Shown: one piece after another, positions 17,668 to 29,000 of the stretch | How the letters are laid out: each line of letters begins with the position of its first letter | Position numbering within the stretch: position 1 is the stretch's first letter | Assembly: GCF_000321005.1 (NCBI RefSeq) | Contig: NZ_HE578907.1 | Span: 825,824-869,459 of the forward strand | DNA from: Anaerococcus senegalensis JC48 | GTDB lineage: Bacteria > Bacillota > Clostridia > Tissierellales > Peptoniphilaceae | Length of the DNA stretch: 43,636 nucleotides | Direction: 5' to 3' | Translations under genes and position numbers: made by a program | The notes under the pieces: model-generated | The model's input: the letters and a program-made list of their open reading frames with translations, nothing else | Databases searched by the model: none | Told to the model about the DNA's origin: nothing

Positions 17668-18507
17668 TTATACTCTTTTTAATAAATCTTTTAACCATTT
17701 TTCATCTTCAGGATCTGATGAATATCTTTTTTTAAGGTCAATTGATTTTATTGCCTTCAAATCTTTTTCATCAAGAGAAAAATCAAAAATATTTATATTT
17801 TCCTTTATCCTTTCTGGATTTGTTGATTTTGGAATTGGCATTGTTCCTCTTTCAACATGCCAACGTAAAACTATTTGAGCAGGAGTTTTATTATATTTAT
17901 TAGCAAGTTTTTTTATTACAAACTCTTCCAGTAACTCACTTCTACCCCTAGCAATTGGTGACCAAGCTTGGTGGATTATATTATTTTCTTTTAAAAATTT
18001 TACAGTATCATCATTTTGAAAATGTGGGCTTGATTCTAATTGGTCGATTGCAGGTTTTTCTCCAATTTCTAAAAGTTTTTTTAGTTGAGAAAGTTCAAAA
18101 TTTGAAACTCCAATTGTTTTTACTATCCCTTGTCTTTTATAATCTTCAAAAACTTTCCAAGATTTATCAAAATCCTTTCCAAACCAATGAAGTAAAACCA
18201 CATCTAAATAATCTGTTTGTAGTTTTTCTAGAGACTCATCCAATGATTTTTTTGTTTTATCATATCCAAAATCACTTGGCCAAACTTTTGTTGCCAATTG
18301 ATATTGATCTCTTTTTTTACCAGAATTTTTAAGCTCAGCTCCAATCATATCTTCATTTTCATAAAGCTTTGCTGTATCTATATATTCATAGCCATTTTCT
18401 AAAGCTGCTTCAATAGTTTTTGCCATATCTTCTCTATTTGTAATTTTATAAGTTCCAAGACCTAAAGCTGGAATTTTATTTCCATCATTTAATTTGTAAT
18501 ATTTCAT
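17668..18507 (-). CDS. Aldo/keto reductase
   Basis: 279 aa, the usual size. NAD(P)H-dependent TIM-barrel oxidoreductase. The catalytic tetrad is visible: D in YIDTAKLY, Y in the same segment (KLYENE), K in ATKVWP, H in LLHWFG. GVSNF and the C-terminal IPKSTNPERIKEN (NADPH phosphate binding) are present. It resembles the 2,5-diketo-gluconate reductase/glyoxal reductase group (YvgN-like). RBS AGGAGG. Likely cytoplasmic carbonyl detoxification; exact substrate unknown. Confidence 0.92.
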   Translation of the reverse strand: MKYYKLNDGNKIPALGLGTYKITNREDMAKTIEAALENGYEYIDTAKLYENEDMIGAELKNSGKKRDQYQLATKVWPSDFGYDKTKKSLDESLEKLQTDYLDVVLLHWFGKDFDKSWKVFEDYKRQGIVKTIGVSNFELSQLKKLLEIGEKPAIDQLESSPHFQNDDTVKFLKENNIIHQAWSPIARGRSELLEEFVIKKLANKYNKTPAQIVLRWHVERGTMPIPKSTNPERIKENINIFDFSLDEKDLKAIKSIDLKKRYSSDPEDEKWLKDLLKRV

Positions 18508-18544
18508 ACTTTCCTCCTGTTTTAATTTCTTACCCTTAAACTTA

Positions 18545-18553
18545 TGTTATAAT
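18545..18553 (+). promoter_or_regulatory. Extended -10 promoter giving a leaderless mRNA
   Basis: TGT-TATAAT (18545-18553) with no good -35. It ends six bases before the ATG at 18560, so the expected transcription start coincides with the A of the start codon. There is no Shine-Dalgarno upstream. Confidence 0.6.
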
Positions 18554-18559
18554 CATTGT

Positions 18560-19288
18560 ATGAAAACTGTATTAATAACAGGCGCATCAAGAGGGATTGG
18601 TGAAGCCATAGCAAAAAAATTAAATAAATCCTATAATTTAGTTTTAACTTATAATAAAAATAAGAATAAGGCATTAAGTTTATTAGAAAAATTAAGAAAA
18701 GAAAATCCAAATGTAATAGCTGTAAAATGTGATGTAAAAAATGAAAATGAAGTTAATAATTTATTTGATATTGCTGAGAAAAATTTTTCTCATGTAGATA
18801 TTTTGATAAATAACGCAGGAATTTCCCATTTTGGTCTTATTCAAGATATGGATTTTTCTTCTTGGAATGATATTATAAATACAAATTTATCTTCGATTTT
18901 TTTAACTTCAAAAAGGGCAATTCCATATATGGTAAGTCAAAAATCTGGAGTAATAATAAATATGTCATCTATTTGGGGTAACTTGGGAGCAAGTTTTGAA
19001 GTAGCTTATTCTGCAAGTAAGGGTGGAATCAATTCTTTTACAAAGGCTCTTTCTAAAGAACTTATACCTTCAAATATAAGAGTCAATGCAATTTCTCCTG
19101 GAATTGTTGATACGGATATGACCAAATTTGATTTATCCAGCGATGATAAAAAGGCTTTGAAAGAAGACTTAATTGAAAAAAGATTTGCAAAATCCGAAGA
19201 AATTGCAAATCTTGTTGAATTTTTAATATCTGATAAGGGATCTTATATTACAGGATCAATTTTTGATATTAATGGAGGTTTTTATTAA
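18560..19288 (+). CDS. Short-chain dehydrogenase/reductase (FabG-like)
   Basis: 242-aa classical SDR. The NAD(P) motif TGASRGIG is at 7-14, NNAG near 84-87, the catalytic serine near 136-137, and Y150-x3-K154. The C-terminal DINGGFY is typical of FabG-type enzymes. The start is fixed by the fold: strand beta-1 begins right after the ATG. It may be a 3-oxoacyl-ACP reductase, but no fab genes are near, so the substrate is open. Its 3' end overlaps the convergent addA by 20 bp. Translation without an SD is predicted. Confidence 0.9.
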   Translation: MKTVLITGASRGIGEAIAKKLNKSYNLVLTYNKNKNKALSLLEKLRKENPNVIAVKCDVKNENEVNNLFDIAEKNFSHVDILINNAGISHFGLIQDMDFSSWNDIINTNLSSIFLTSKRAIPYMVSQKSGVIINMSSIWGNLGASFEVAYSASKGGINSFTKALSKELIPSNIRVNAISPGIVDTDMTKFDLSSDDKKALKEDLIEKRFAKSEEIANLVEFLISDKGSYITGSIFDINGGFY

Positions 19289-22200
19289 CTTGTTCAAATT
19301 CTTTAAAATTGTACCAATAAATATATGATTTTGAAACTTTTTTACCTAGGGCTTCCTCTATGGAGTCCTTGTAAATTTCTAATTGCTTATCATAAAATCC
19401 TTCTCTTTTATAAGAGTCTGTTTTAAAATCCATTAAAATTATATGATCTTCAAATTCAAACATTATATCAATCTGACCATTTACGTAAAAATTATCTATT
19501 TTTCTTAAAAATGACTCTTCTTTTCTTATAAGTGGTGATTTTTCCCTTATATCTTTAATAATTTTTGAATTAAAAAATCCCAAAAATTTTTCTAAATTTA
19601 AATAGGAAATATATTCTTTTCTTATTTTTCCTAAATCAATAAGCTTATTAATTTCATTTTTTAAAGAATCTAAATCATATTCTTTAAATTCAAGTTCTTG
19701 GAAAATTTTATGGATAAGTGTACCTTTTTCTGTAGCTGATAGGCTAATTTGATCAAAATTTGGCCTTCTAAAGTCATGAGAAATTCCCATATCATCAAAC
19801 GTAGATTTTTCATAACCGTTATTTGATAAATCATAATTTTTTGCAATTTCTGTAACTGATTTTTTTAGAGATTTGTTTGTATTCTCCAAATTTTTATAAG
19901 AAAAATTAAATGTATCTTTAATATGATTATAAATTCTTTTGTCATAATTATTTCCATCAAGTAAATCTTTTACATCAGTAAAATCAAGTTTAGAATCTGC
20001 CTTAAATTCTTCAATATAATCAATTTTAACTGAACCATTATTAAAATTATCAGTCTTATAATCCAAATCTATAAAATCAGCCATAATTTTATCATCACAA
20101 AGAATTTTTAATATCCAATCCATATAAGAAGATAAATCTAGCAAGGAATCTGTGCTTAAAATTTTATCAAGTCCTTTTTCATTTAGATCTTTTTGACCAA
20201 TAATAGATAATTTTCTTTCTGCACGAGTTAAGGCAACATATAAAACTCTCATCTCTTCTTTTTTGTCATTTAGATTTAATTTTTCCAATATCAAGTCTCT
20301 TTTTATTGATGAAATTTTTATTTTGTTATCCCAATCAGAAATATTTATTCCTATTCCCAAATCCTTATCCAAAAGCATATCCTTACTTTTTCCTCTAGTA
20401 TTAAATCCTTTTGAAGCTTCTGGCAAAATTACAGCCTTAAATTCCAAACCCTTTGACTTGTGGATTGTCATTATTCTTACCAAATCTTCTTCATCAGATA
20501 AATTTCTTGATGCTTTTAGATTATCCTTTTTTTGATTTTTCAAATTATCTATATAAGTTAAAAATCCAAACAAAGAATTTTCATTATTTTTATCATAATC
20601 ATCCATAAGTTCTATAAAAGCTTCAATATTTTGAACTCTTTCATATCCCCTATCCCTAGCCTTTAGAAAGTCATAATATCCAGATTTTTCAAAAATTATA
20701 TTTGCAAAATCATACATAGTAGAAAAATTCAAAATATATGAAAAATCTGCAAAAGTTGTGTTAAAGTCTGAGATTTTTTGGCTTAATTCATCATTAAAAT
20801 TTTCTTCATAAAGTGAAAATTTTTCATAAAAATATTTTTTATCAGAAGAAAGACTTATTAATGAAAGCTCATCTTCAGAAAAATCAAAAATTTCACTTCT
20901 TAAAACAGAAAGTAAGGTTAAATCTTCTTTAGGATTTGCTATATATTTTAAGATATTTATGAAAAAGTCTACCTCTACTGTTTCAAAAGAAATTTTTGAA
21001 ATATCAGATGAAAATGGAATTCCAGCTTTTTTTAATTCATTTTCAATTAAGTAGGCTCTTGAAGATGATCTCAATAAAATTGCTATATCTTTATAATTCA
21101 TTCCAGAATTTATTAAATCATCAATTTCTTTTACCAAATATTCTTCTTCATTAACACTTGAATTTAAAGCCTTAATTGATACCTTTGGATATTTTTCATC
21201 AAATTCAAAGTGATAATTTAGCCTGTGATTATCATCCTTATAGGCAATATCAGAATTATTTTTAGTCATCAAGTTATCAAAAATATAGTTATTAAAATCA
21301 ATCAAATCCTTGTCAGTTCTAAAATTTTTGGATAAATTTATCCTAAAAGAATCTGGATCTTTTTCATAAGATTCTAATTTTTCTAAAAAAAGTTCAGGTC
21401 TTGCATTTCTAAAGCCATAAATTGATTGTTTCACATCTCCTACAAAAAATAAATTATTTTTATTTTTTAGTTTATCAACTATATAATTTTGTATATCATT
21501 GGAATCTTGGTATTCATCGAAGAAAATATACTTAAATTGTTTTTGTAATTTTTCTACTAAGGCGTCTTTTTCTAATAATTTTATAAATTCATGCTCCATA
21601 TCAGAAAAATCCAAATAATTTTCTTCTCTTTTTTTATTTTTATAATTTTTTTCAAATTCAAAAACCAAATTTTTAAGTTCAGATAAAACTTTCTCTTCCT
21701 TTGGATCAAAAAATGCCTTTGTGATAGAATCAGTATTTACTACTATATTTTTTAAATCTGTAAATTGGTCCTTATAATAATTTCTTTTTGTTTTTACAAA
21801 TAAGTCTTCATTAGGATCATCTTTTTTCTTATTAAATCTTGTTTTTGCTTTAAGATTATAATCAAATTTTTCAAGACTATCATCCCACTTATCTTCTATT
21901 ACAGATTTTTTTAAATTATAAAAATAAGAAAGATCAATATCTATCATTTCGATAAATTCTTTACGCATAGACTTTTCTACTATAAATTTTTTTAATACTT
22001 CTGCATTTTTTATAAGCTCATCTACTTTTTTTTCAATAATTTTTTTAAATTCAGAAAAATCAAACTTATTTCTTGTATGATATTTTATCCAATTTTCTGG
22101 ATCTACCTGACTTTTTGAAAAATCGTACAAGTCCAAAACAATTTCTTTTGCATCATTATCATCTTTTTCTTTTGCAAAGTTGTGCAAAAAATCAATAAAT

Positions 22201-22664
22201 TCTTGGTCATTTTTTTCATATTCATTTTCAAAAAGCTCATCAATTGCATCTTTTCTTAATAAGGCTTGTTTGGAATCAGCAGCTATTTTAAAAGATGGTG
22301 AAAGATTATCTGATAAGTAAAAATTTTCCCTAAGCATATCTGCGCAAAAAGAGTGGAGAGTTTTAATAAAGGCATCATTTATTGATTTTATTTGTTTTTT
22401 TACAAAAGACCTATCAATATTTTTATTATCCAAAAGCTCAGATAATTTTTCTCTAATCCTATCTTTCATTTCAACTGAAGCCTTGTTAGTAAAGGTTACA
22501 ATTATCATGTTTTTTATAGGAATTTTTTCCTCAATCATTAAAGATACTACTCTATCAACCAAAACCCTAGTTTTTCCACTTCCTGCCGCAGCAGAAACTA
22601 TAATATTTTTATCTCTAGTTTCAATTGCTTTTTTCTGATCATCAGTTGGCTTAAATTTACTCAT
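19269..22664 (-). CDS. addA: ATP-dependent helicase/nuclease subunit A (AddA)
   Basis: 1131-aa UvrD-like 3'-5' helicase with a C-terminal RecB-family nuclease. Walker A AAAGSGKT (25-32), helicase motif II FFDEYQDSN, motif VKQSIYGFRNA, motif VI ALTRAERKL, and nuclease motif MDFKTD (1078-1083). With AddB it resects double-strand breaks and loads RecA, the Firmicute counterpart of RecBCD. Its ATG overlaps the addB end by 8 bp. Length is slightly below the ~1200 aa norm. Last gene of a five-gene operon; its 3' end overlaps the SDR gene on the other strand and no separate terminator is seen. Confidence 0.97.
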   Translation of the reverse strand: MSKFKPTDDQKKAIETRDKNIIVSAAAGSGKTRVLVDRVVSLMIEEKIPIKNMIIVTFTNKASVEMKDRIREKLSELLDNKNIDRSFVKKQIKSINDAFIKTLHSFCADMLRENFYLSDNLSPSFKIAADSKQALLRKDAIDELFENEYEKNDQEFIDFLHNFAKEKDDNDAKEIVLDLYDFSKSQVDPENWIKYHTRNKFDFSEFKKIIEKKVDELIKNAEVLKKFIVEKSMRKEFIEMIDIDLSYFYNLKKSVIEDKWDDSLEKFDYNLKAKTRFNKKKDDPNEDLFVKTKRNYYKDQFTDLKNIVVNTDSITKAFFDPKEEKVLSELKNLVFEFEKNYKNKKREENYLDFSDMEHEFIKLLEKDALVEKLQKQFKYIFFDEYQDSNDIQNYIVDKLKNKNNLFFVGDVKQSIYGFRNARPELFLEKLESYEKDPDSFRINLSKNFRTDKDLIDFNNYIFDNLMTKNNSDIAYKDDNHRLNYHFEFDEKYPKVSIKALNSSVNEEEYLVKEIDDLINSGMNYKDIAILLRSSSRAYLIENELKKAGIPFSSDISKISFETVEVDFFINILKYIANPKEDLTLLSVLRSEIFDFSEDELSLISLSSDKKYFYEKFSLYEENFNDELSQKISDFNTTFADFSYILNFSTMYDFANIIFEKSGYYDFLKARDRGYERVQNIEAFIELMDDYDKNNENSLFGFLTYIDNLKNQKKDNLKASRNLSDEEDLVRIMTIHKSKGLEFKAVILPEASKGFNTRGKSKDMLLDKDLGIGINISDWDNKIKISSIKRDLILEKLNLNDKKEEMRVLYVALTRAERKLSIIGQKDLNEKGLDKILSTDSLLDLSSYMDWILKILCDDKIMADFIDLDYKTDNFNNGSVKIDYIEEFKADSKLDFTDVKDLLDGNNYDKRIYNHIKDTFNFSYKNLENTNKSLKKSVTEIAKNYDLSNNGYEKSTFDDMGISHDFRRPNFDQISLSATEKGTLIHKIFQELEFKEYDLDSLKNEINKLIDLGKIRKEYISYLNLEKFLGFFNSKIIKDIREKSPLIRKEESFLRKIDNFYVNGQIDIMFEFEDHIILMDFKTDSYKREGFYDKQLEIYKDSIEEALGKKVSKSYIYWYNFKEFEQVNKNLH

Positions 22665-25600
22665 CTGATAGCTCCTTTTTTATTTTATCTAAGGAAATTT
22701 CATTATTTAAATCTCTAAATTTATCTTGATCTATTGTATAATCAAATTTACAAATAGACCTAAAATCACAATTAGTACATTCATAAGAATTTTTATTTGT
22801 TCTTAAAGGATTTAATTTAATGTTTCCATCTTTAATTTGACAAATATAATTTGAAATTAATTTTTTTATAAATTTTTCCAAAATTTCTTCCTCTTCAGGT
22901 GTAAATATATTTACCTTTCCTCTTGAAATTTTGAAAATATCAGATTTTTTTCCATTAAAATCTTCATCTAAAAGCTTTAAAACTTCCTCATTTATTTTTA
23001 TAATAAGTCCATTCATTTTTGTCTTTTTGTTATATATATCAAGGATTGTTTTTTTAGTAAATGGATCATCAATTTTTTGAACCTCGTCCTTAAGTGGCAA
23101 ATAAAAACTTGCTACAGGTGAAAGATTTTCAGATTTTTTTTCTTTAACTGATAGCATATAGACGAAAAGTTGAAGTTGAATTCCGTTAAAAACATATTTA
23201 ATATTTATTTCAGTACTGCCCGTCTTATAATCAATTATTCTAACAAAATCTTCAAACCTATCAATCCTATCAATTCTTCCTTCTAGATAATTATGATCAT
23301 CAACATAAACTTCAGGATATTTTTGACTCTTTCCATATTTTTCTTCAACACTATCTATTTGAAACTTTCCTTTTTTTATTTGGTCTAAAACTTTTTTTGT
23401 TGATTTTTGAGTTGAAGCATAAACATTTGATAAGATAAATTTATTTTTGTTATCATTTGCCCTCATTTTTTCTAAAGAATTTTCAATTGCTTTTTCAAAA
23501 TTTTCCCTTACTAGATTTTCTAATTTTTTATCGTCAAGATTTTCAATGTCTATTCCCCTTAAATCTTTTGAAATATTTTCCATATTATAGTGGACAATAT
23601 TTCCAATTTCCATCATATCTACATCCAAATTTTTATTTTTTTGGGCCCTTAATCCATAATTAATAAAATATTTGTAAGGACATCTTGCATATCTTTCAAT
23701 TTCAGAAACAGAAAACCTATTTTTATTATAAAGTCTTTTAGAAATTTCCTTATTTAGAGGATTTTTATCATTCGAATAAGCAAATCCTTTCATAAACAAA
23801 TCATAAGAAGAGTTTTTGGACTTATTAAATTCGAAATTTTTTGAAAAATCTTTTTTATATTGAAGATAGGCTTTTACAAATTCTTTTTCCCTATCACTTA
23901 CCTTTTCCTTTTCTTTTATGTCCCACAAAATTTGATAAGCTTTCAAATCTAAAAGATCTTTTGAATATTTTACGTGCTCAAATTTTTCTTTTGAAATTTT
24001 TTGATAACTTATATTTGGAAAAATATTTATAATATCAGAAATACTTGTAGACCTATTCATAGGATCATTATTTTTATTTATTAGGGAATATGAGAAAATA
24101 ATTTTTTGAGATGAGGTAAACATTCTCAAAATATTTAAAAGAATCTTATCATTCTTTTTTTCCTTATAAATTTTAAGGTCAAATCCTTCATTTTCCAATA
24201 AACTTTTCTCATTTTCTGATATTAACATTTCGGAATTATTATTTTCTGGAAAATAAATATCAGTCATACCTACAAAAATTTTAATTTTCCTATCATTTAT
24301 CCTATCTCTTGAAAAATCTCCGATTAAAACTTGATCAATTGCTGGAGGAATCAAGCCAATAGAAGTCGCCTCACTTGCCTTTTGAATTAATTTATATATT
24401 TTTCTAAGATTAGTCTTGCTATCTTTCATTATTGATTCAATTTGTTCAAGAATTGTTATAAATTTATCCCAGATTTGCTTATTTTCTTCATGAATTTCTA
24501 TTTTATTTTCTTTTATATATTCTTGATAGTGATTAAAACCAGATTTTATCCTTCCATTATCAATGACTTTAAAAATTTCTTTTACAATTAAGCTTGCACT
24601 TAGATTTTTATTTCTCATTTCATATAAGTCTTTTATCAAATCTAAAATAATATTTCGAATTGAATTAACCTTATCCAACTCTTCTTGTTTTTCTTTTTTA
24701 ATTTCATCTTTATAAAAATTTTCATCTAAAGTAAAATATTTATCATCAAAAATCATTGAACCTTTAATTTTTCTGGTATTTATATATTTTTGAAAGGCTA
24801 AAACTCTTTCTAAAGAATTTTCTCCAAAATCTATTAAATCTGACCTAATAAAGGACTCAAGGTCAGTTTTTCTAAAATTAAAAACAACAAGTCTAAGTAA
24901 AGAAAGCCAAGTTTTTACAACATGGTTGTCAGACATTTTTTGAGATTTATCAATAAATATAGGAATATCCATCCTAGAAAAGATTCTTCTAATTAAATTT
25001 TCATATTCATCTTCATTTGTCATAACTATGGATATATCAGAATAAGAGTATCCTTTTCTTATTAATTTTTCTATCATCAAGGCCATATTTTCAATCTCAT
25101 TTGTAGATGAAATTGATTCAACAATTTTTATATTAGAAGTTTTACCCCAAAATTTTTCAGGATTGTATTTTTCAAAATTTTCATATAGGTGTTTAATATC
25201 TAGAATATCAGATTTCTTCTCTAAATTTATTATTTGACTTTGTCCCAAATTTTTTACACTTTCCACAAATCTCAAGGATTGTTCAAAAATTTCCATGTCA
25301 TTTGCCAAATGGTTTTCGTAATATTTTGAATCAAGAGAAATTGATACAGTAATTTTTCCACCTATTTTTATAAGCTCTTTTATGAAATCTAATTTTAAGT
25401 CTGACAACAAATCAAATTTATCAAAGTAAAAATTAACATTTTCCAAAAAATCACAATATTTAATATTATCCTTTATGATATTAAGCTCATCTTCGCTATC
25501 AATATAAGAATTTTCTAATTTTTTCAAATAAGAATCATAAATTAATTTTATTTCTTTAAATTTAAGCTTGGTCATGGTATCAAGATTTTCATTATTTTCT

Positions 25601-26016
25601 ATTTGATCAAAAAAATCATTATCAAAATAATATTCTTTTATATTTGAAATAAAATCTGAAAGGTTATTAACAAAATCTATATCTGATGCCTTATTTGAAA
25701 ATAATTTTAATTTATCATCAATCTCATCTAAAACATTTGTAAGTAAAATTGTTTTAGATACCTGATTTAAATTTTCATGTTTTTTTAAAGATAGTCTTTG
25801 AGAAACATAGGAAATTAATGATGAAAAAGACAAGACTTTGGCATCCATAACAGACTTATATTTTATAGAATCAATAAAATCCATATCACTTTCCAAGGTA
25901 TATTGTTCAGGAACTATTAAAAAAGATTTTTCCTTATTTTCTAATTTTTTTTCTATATCCTGATAAATATAAATGGAATTTTCTTCAGGAAATTTACTCA
26001 TTATTATTTTTATCAT
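22657..26016 (-). CDS. addB: ATP-dependent nuclease subunit B (AddB)
   Basis: 1119 aa. A RecB-family nuclease motif IIDYKTG near 927-933 and four cysteines that should hold the AddB [4Fe-4S] staple: C779 (YARCPYKYF) and C1080, C1083, C1089 (CTNCDFRSIC). VPEQYTLE near 38-45 is an AddB signature. In many AddB proteins the N-terminus carries a G-x-x-G-S-GKT nucleotide site; here the corresponding stretch is MSKFPEENSIYI and has no such motif, as in streptococcal RexB. Start ATG overlaps the sbcC stop (ATGA). Confidence 0.95.
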   Translation of the reverse strand: MIKIIMSKFPEENSIYIYQDIEKKLENKEKSFLIVPEQYTLESDMDFIDSIKYKSVMDAKVLSFSSLISYVSQRLSLKKHENLNQVSKTILLTNVLDEIDDKLKLFSNKASDIDFVNNLSDFISNIKEYYFDNDFFDQIENNENLDTMTKLKFKEIKLIYDSYLKKLENSYIDSEDELNIIKDNIKYCDFLENVNFYFDKFDLLSDLKLDFIKELIKIGGKITVSISLDSKYYENHLANDMEIFEQSLRFVESVKNLGQSQIINLEKKSDILDIKHLYENFEKYNPEKFWGKTSNIKIVESISSTNEIENMALMIEKLIRKGYSYSDISIVMTNEDEYENLIRRIFSRMDIPIFIDKSQKMSDNHVVKTWLSLLRLVVFNFRKTDLESFIRSDLIDFGENSLERVLAFQKYINTRKIKGSMIFDDKYFTLDENFYKDEIKKEKQEELDKVNSIRNIILDLIKDLYEMRNKNLSASLIVKEIFKVIDNGRIKSGFNHYQEYIKENKIEIHEENKQIWDKFITILEQIESIMKDSKTNLRKIYKLIQKASEATSIGLIPPAIDQVLIGDFSRDRINDRKIKIFVGMTDIYFPENNNSEMLISENEKSLLENEGFDLKIYKEKKNDKILLNILRMFTSSQKIIFSYSLINKNNDPMNRSTSISDIINIFPNISYQKISKEKFEHVKYSKDLLDLKAYQILWDIKEKEKVSDREKEFVKAYLQYKKDFSKNFEFNKSKNSSYDLFMKGFAYSNDKNPLNKEISKRLYNKNRFSVSEIERYARCPYKYFINYGLRAQKNKNLDVDMMEIGNIVHYNMENISKDLRGIDIENLDDKKLENLVRENFEKAIENSLEKMRANDNKNKFILSNVYASTQKSTKKVLDQIKKGKFQIDSVEEKYGKSQKYPEVYVDDHNYLEGRIDRIDRFEDFVRIIDYKTGSTEINIKYVFNGIQLQLFVYMLSVKEKKSENLSPVASFYLPLKDEVQKIDDPFTKKTILDIYNKKTKMNGLIIKINEEVLKLLDEDFNGKKSDIFKISRGKVNIFTPEEEEILEKFIKKLISNYICQIKDGNIKLNPLRTNKNSYECTNCDFRSICKFDYTIDQDKFRDLNNEISLDKIKKELSDE

Positions 26017-29000
26017 ACAACCACCTTCAAACTTGAGCCTTCTGTTTTTGAATATTTAACTTCAATTTTTGCATCAATTGCATTTTTCAATTCTTTTACG
26101 TGAGAAATTAAACCGATAAATTTATTATCGTAAGATAATTTTTCTATAGTCCTAATTGCTTTTTCTAAATAATCATCTGACAAAGTACCAAAACCTTCAT
26201 CAATAAAGAGTGTATCAATTTTTATTCCCCCATTTTCCCCACTTATTTCATCTGAAAGACCAAGGGCAAGAGCCAAAGATGCAATAAAACTTTCTCCACC
26301 AGAAAGTGAAGCCTCACTTCTAATTTTTCCAGTATTATAATCCAAAATTTCTATATCAAGGCCATTATTTTTTCTCTTATCACTTGTTTCTTTTTTTCTT
26401 AACATTTTAAATTGGCCATCACTCATATCTTTTAATCTAAGATTAGCGTAGGTCAAAATTTTATTAAAATAATTAGAAAGAACAAATGTTTCAAAATTAA
26501 TTTTTTCCCTTCCAGAAACTTTAGATAATGATCCATCACAAACCTTTGTAAGTTTATATAAAATTTCATCATCATTTTTTGATTTATCCAAAGAAATTTT
26601 TATCTTATTAATTTCTTTATCACTCTCAAATAATTTTTCGTTTTTTAATCTAATTGAAAAAATAGAATCATTTATTAGCTCTATATTTTCTTTTAAATTT
26701 TCTATTTCCTCTTTTATTTTCTCAGTTTGATAAATATCGATGTTTTTATATTCTTTGAGACTTTCTATCCTAATAGAAATATTATTTAATTTTTCAAAAT
26801 AGAGGCCGATTTCTTCTTTTTGTTTTAGCAAATCATCTGCAATCTTTAAATATTTTAAAAACTCATCTATATTTTCAAAATTTTCTTTTACTTTTTCTTC
26901 AAAAATTTGATTTTCTTTTATGATTTTTTCTTTAGAAGTTTTTAAATCAGAATCATAATTTAATATTAATGAAGATGATGATGACTTTTTATTTTCCAAT
27001 TTTTGAATATCTTCTCTTAAAATTTTTATTCTTTTTTCTTCTTCATTAACAAAGTTTCTATCTTTTTCTAAACTTTCTTCAATTTGTTTTTTATTAAAAA
27101 TACTAAGTTCTTCTTTTTTTATTTTATATTTATTTTGAGTATCGCTTATGTCATCTAGATACTTAAATTTATCAAGTTTATTTTTTAAATCTTTTAAGTC
27201 AGATTCAATTAAATTTGCCTTTTGATCAAGTTCTTCCTTATTTTTCTTTTTTTCATCATATAAGCTAAGGTTTTTTTTGTATAAATTTCTAAGATCTTGA
27301 TAAGTTTTTCTATAGTCATTTAAGTTTTTTTCATATTCTTTATGATTTTTTAAATTATTATCAATTGAATTTTTTAAATCAGAATTTTTTTCTTTTAAAA
27401 AATCAACCTTAATCTTTAAATCCATATAATTATTTCTTATTTTTTCTAAATCAAAATCCCTTACTTCTAAAAATTCTACTTTTTCATCACAAATAGACCC
27501 ACAAATTGGACAAATTCCATCTTTTTCTAATTCTTTTCTAAATTCATTAATAAGAATAGATTTTTTTGACTCTTCTGCTAATTTTAATTTTTCACCTATA
27601 TTTTTTAAATTAGACTCTGATTTTTCAAGCTCTTTTTCCAGTTTTTGTAATTCTTTTACTTTTTTATCATTTTCTAAAGATTTTTCATAAAGATTTTGGT
27701 AGTCCCTAAGCTCATCTTTTATTTCATAAGCTTGATCTTTTATTTTTTCAAGATTTTTAGCAATCTCAAGTAGACTATTTGATAAATTTCTTATTACATC
27801 ATTTGTACTTTCTTTTTTTACTAAATAATCATCTATCTTTTTCTTATATTCTTTAGAAAGTTCTATATTTTTTATATTTTTTTCTAATTCTTTTTCCAAG
27901 GAAAAAAGTTCATTAAATTTTTTTATTATTTGTTCATTTTTTACAATATTTTCTTTTTTTTGATTAATTTTTATTTCTATTTCATCTAAATTTCCTAATT
28001 TTTCTCTGCATTTTCTAAGATTTTTCTCTATATTATATAGATTAATTTTCTCATCTTCTAATTTTTGACCTATATTTTCATAATTTTTTTTATAATCTAG
28101 TAAATTATCATAATATGGCTTTATAAGAATAGATTTTTCAGATAAAATTAATTCATTTTTTAAATTTTCATAGTAGTGTTTTTCACTTAAAACTTCTTTT
28201 TTTTCAAAGTTTAGAGTCTTAAGTAATCTAATTTTTTCATTTTCTTTTTCATAAAAACTTAGTTTGGAAGTTTTACCATCCAAAATCTTAGATAAAGAAT
28301 TCTTTTCTTTATTTTTTTCATCCAAGTTTTTTTCTAAATCTTTAGATAAGTCTTTTATTACTTTTTCAATTTTGGAAAAATCCTTTAATTCAATTGTTTC
28401 ATCATCAATATTTTCATCTAATAGGTCATTTTTATTTACTTCTGTTTTTAATTTATTTGCAATAAATTCTATATTTTTCTTAGAATCCTTGCTAGCTTCC
28501 TTCAATTTTTCCTCGATATCCTTGTAAATATATGATGAAAAAATTTTAGATAAAAGAGCTGCCTTATCATCTGAACTTGATTTTAAAAATTTGGAAAATT
28601 CTCCTTGAGCTAAAATCATGACCCTATTTAGTTGGTCAAAATTTAGACCAATCAAATCAATTATCTTCTTATCAGTTTTTTGTGGTCCATCAGATATTAA
28701 AATTTCCTCATCTTTTTCATACTTATAAAATTCAACACTATGGCCTACCTGCACATTTGTTCTTGTTTTTTTGGCCCTTTGTTTTGGAATTCTTTTTATC
28801 CTATATTTTTTACCATCAAGATCAAAAATAAAATCAACATAAGTAGGCGGATTATTTCCATTCAAAAAATCACTTCTTAAATCATCTATAATAAAACCTT
28901 CTCTTTGAATTTCACCAAAAAGTGCAAAACTTATAGCATCAAAAATTGAAGTTTTACCACTACCCGTATCTCCAGAAATTATAAAAATTTTGGAATCATA

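Noticed and set aside
22657-26016. Frameshift or truncation in addB explaining the missing Walker A
   Set aside because: The frame is open from an ATG that overlaps the sbcC stop and continues with family motifs (VPEQYTLE). Nothing upstream in this frame encodes a GKT loop because sbcC occupies it.
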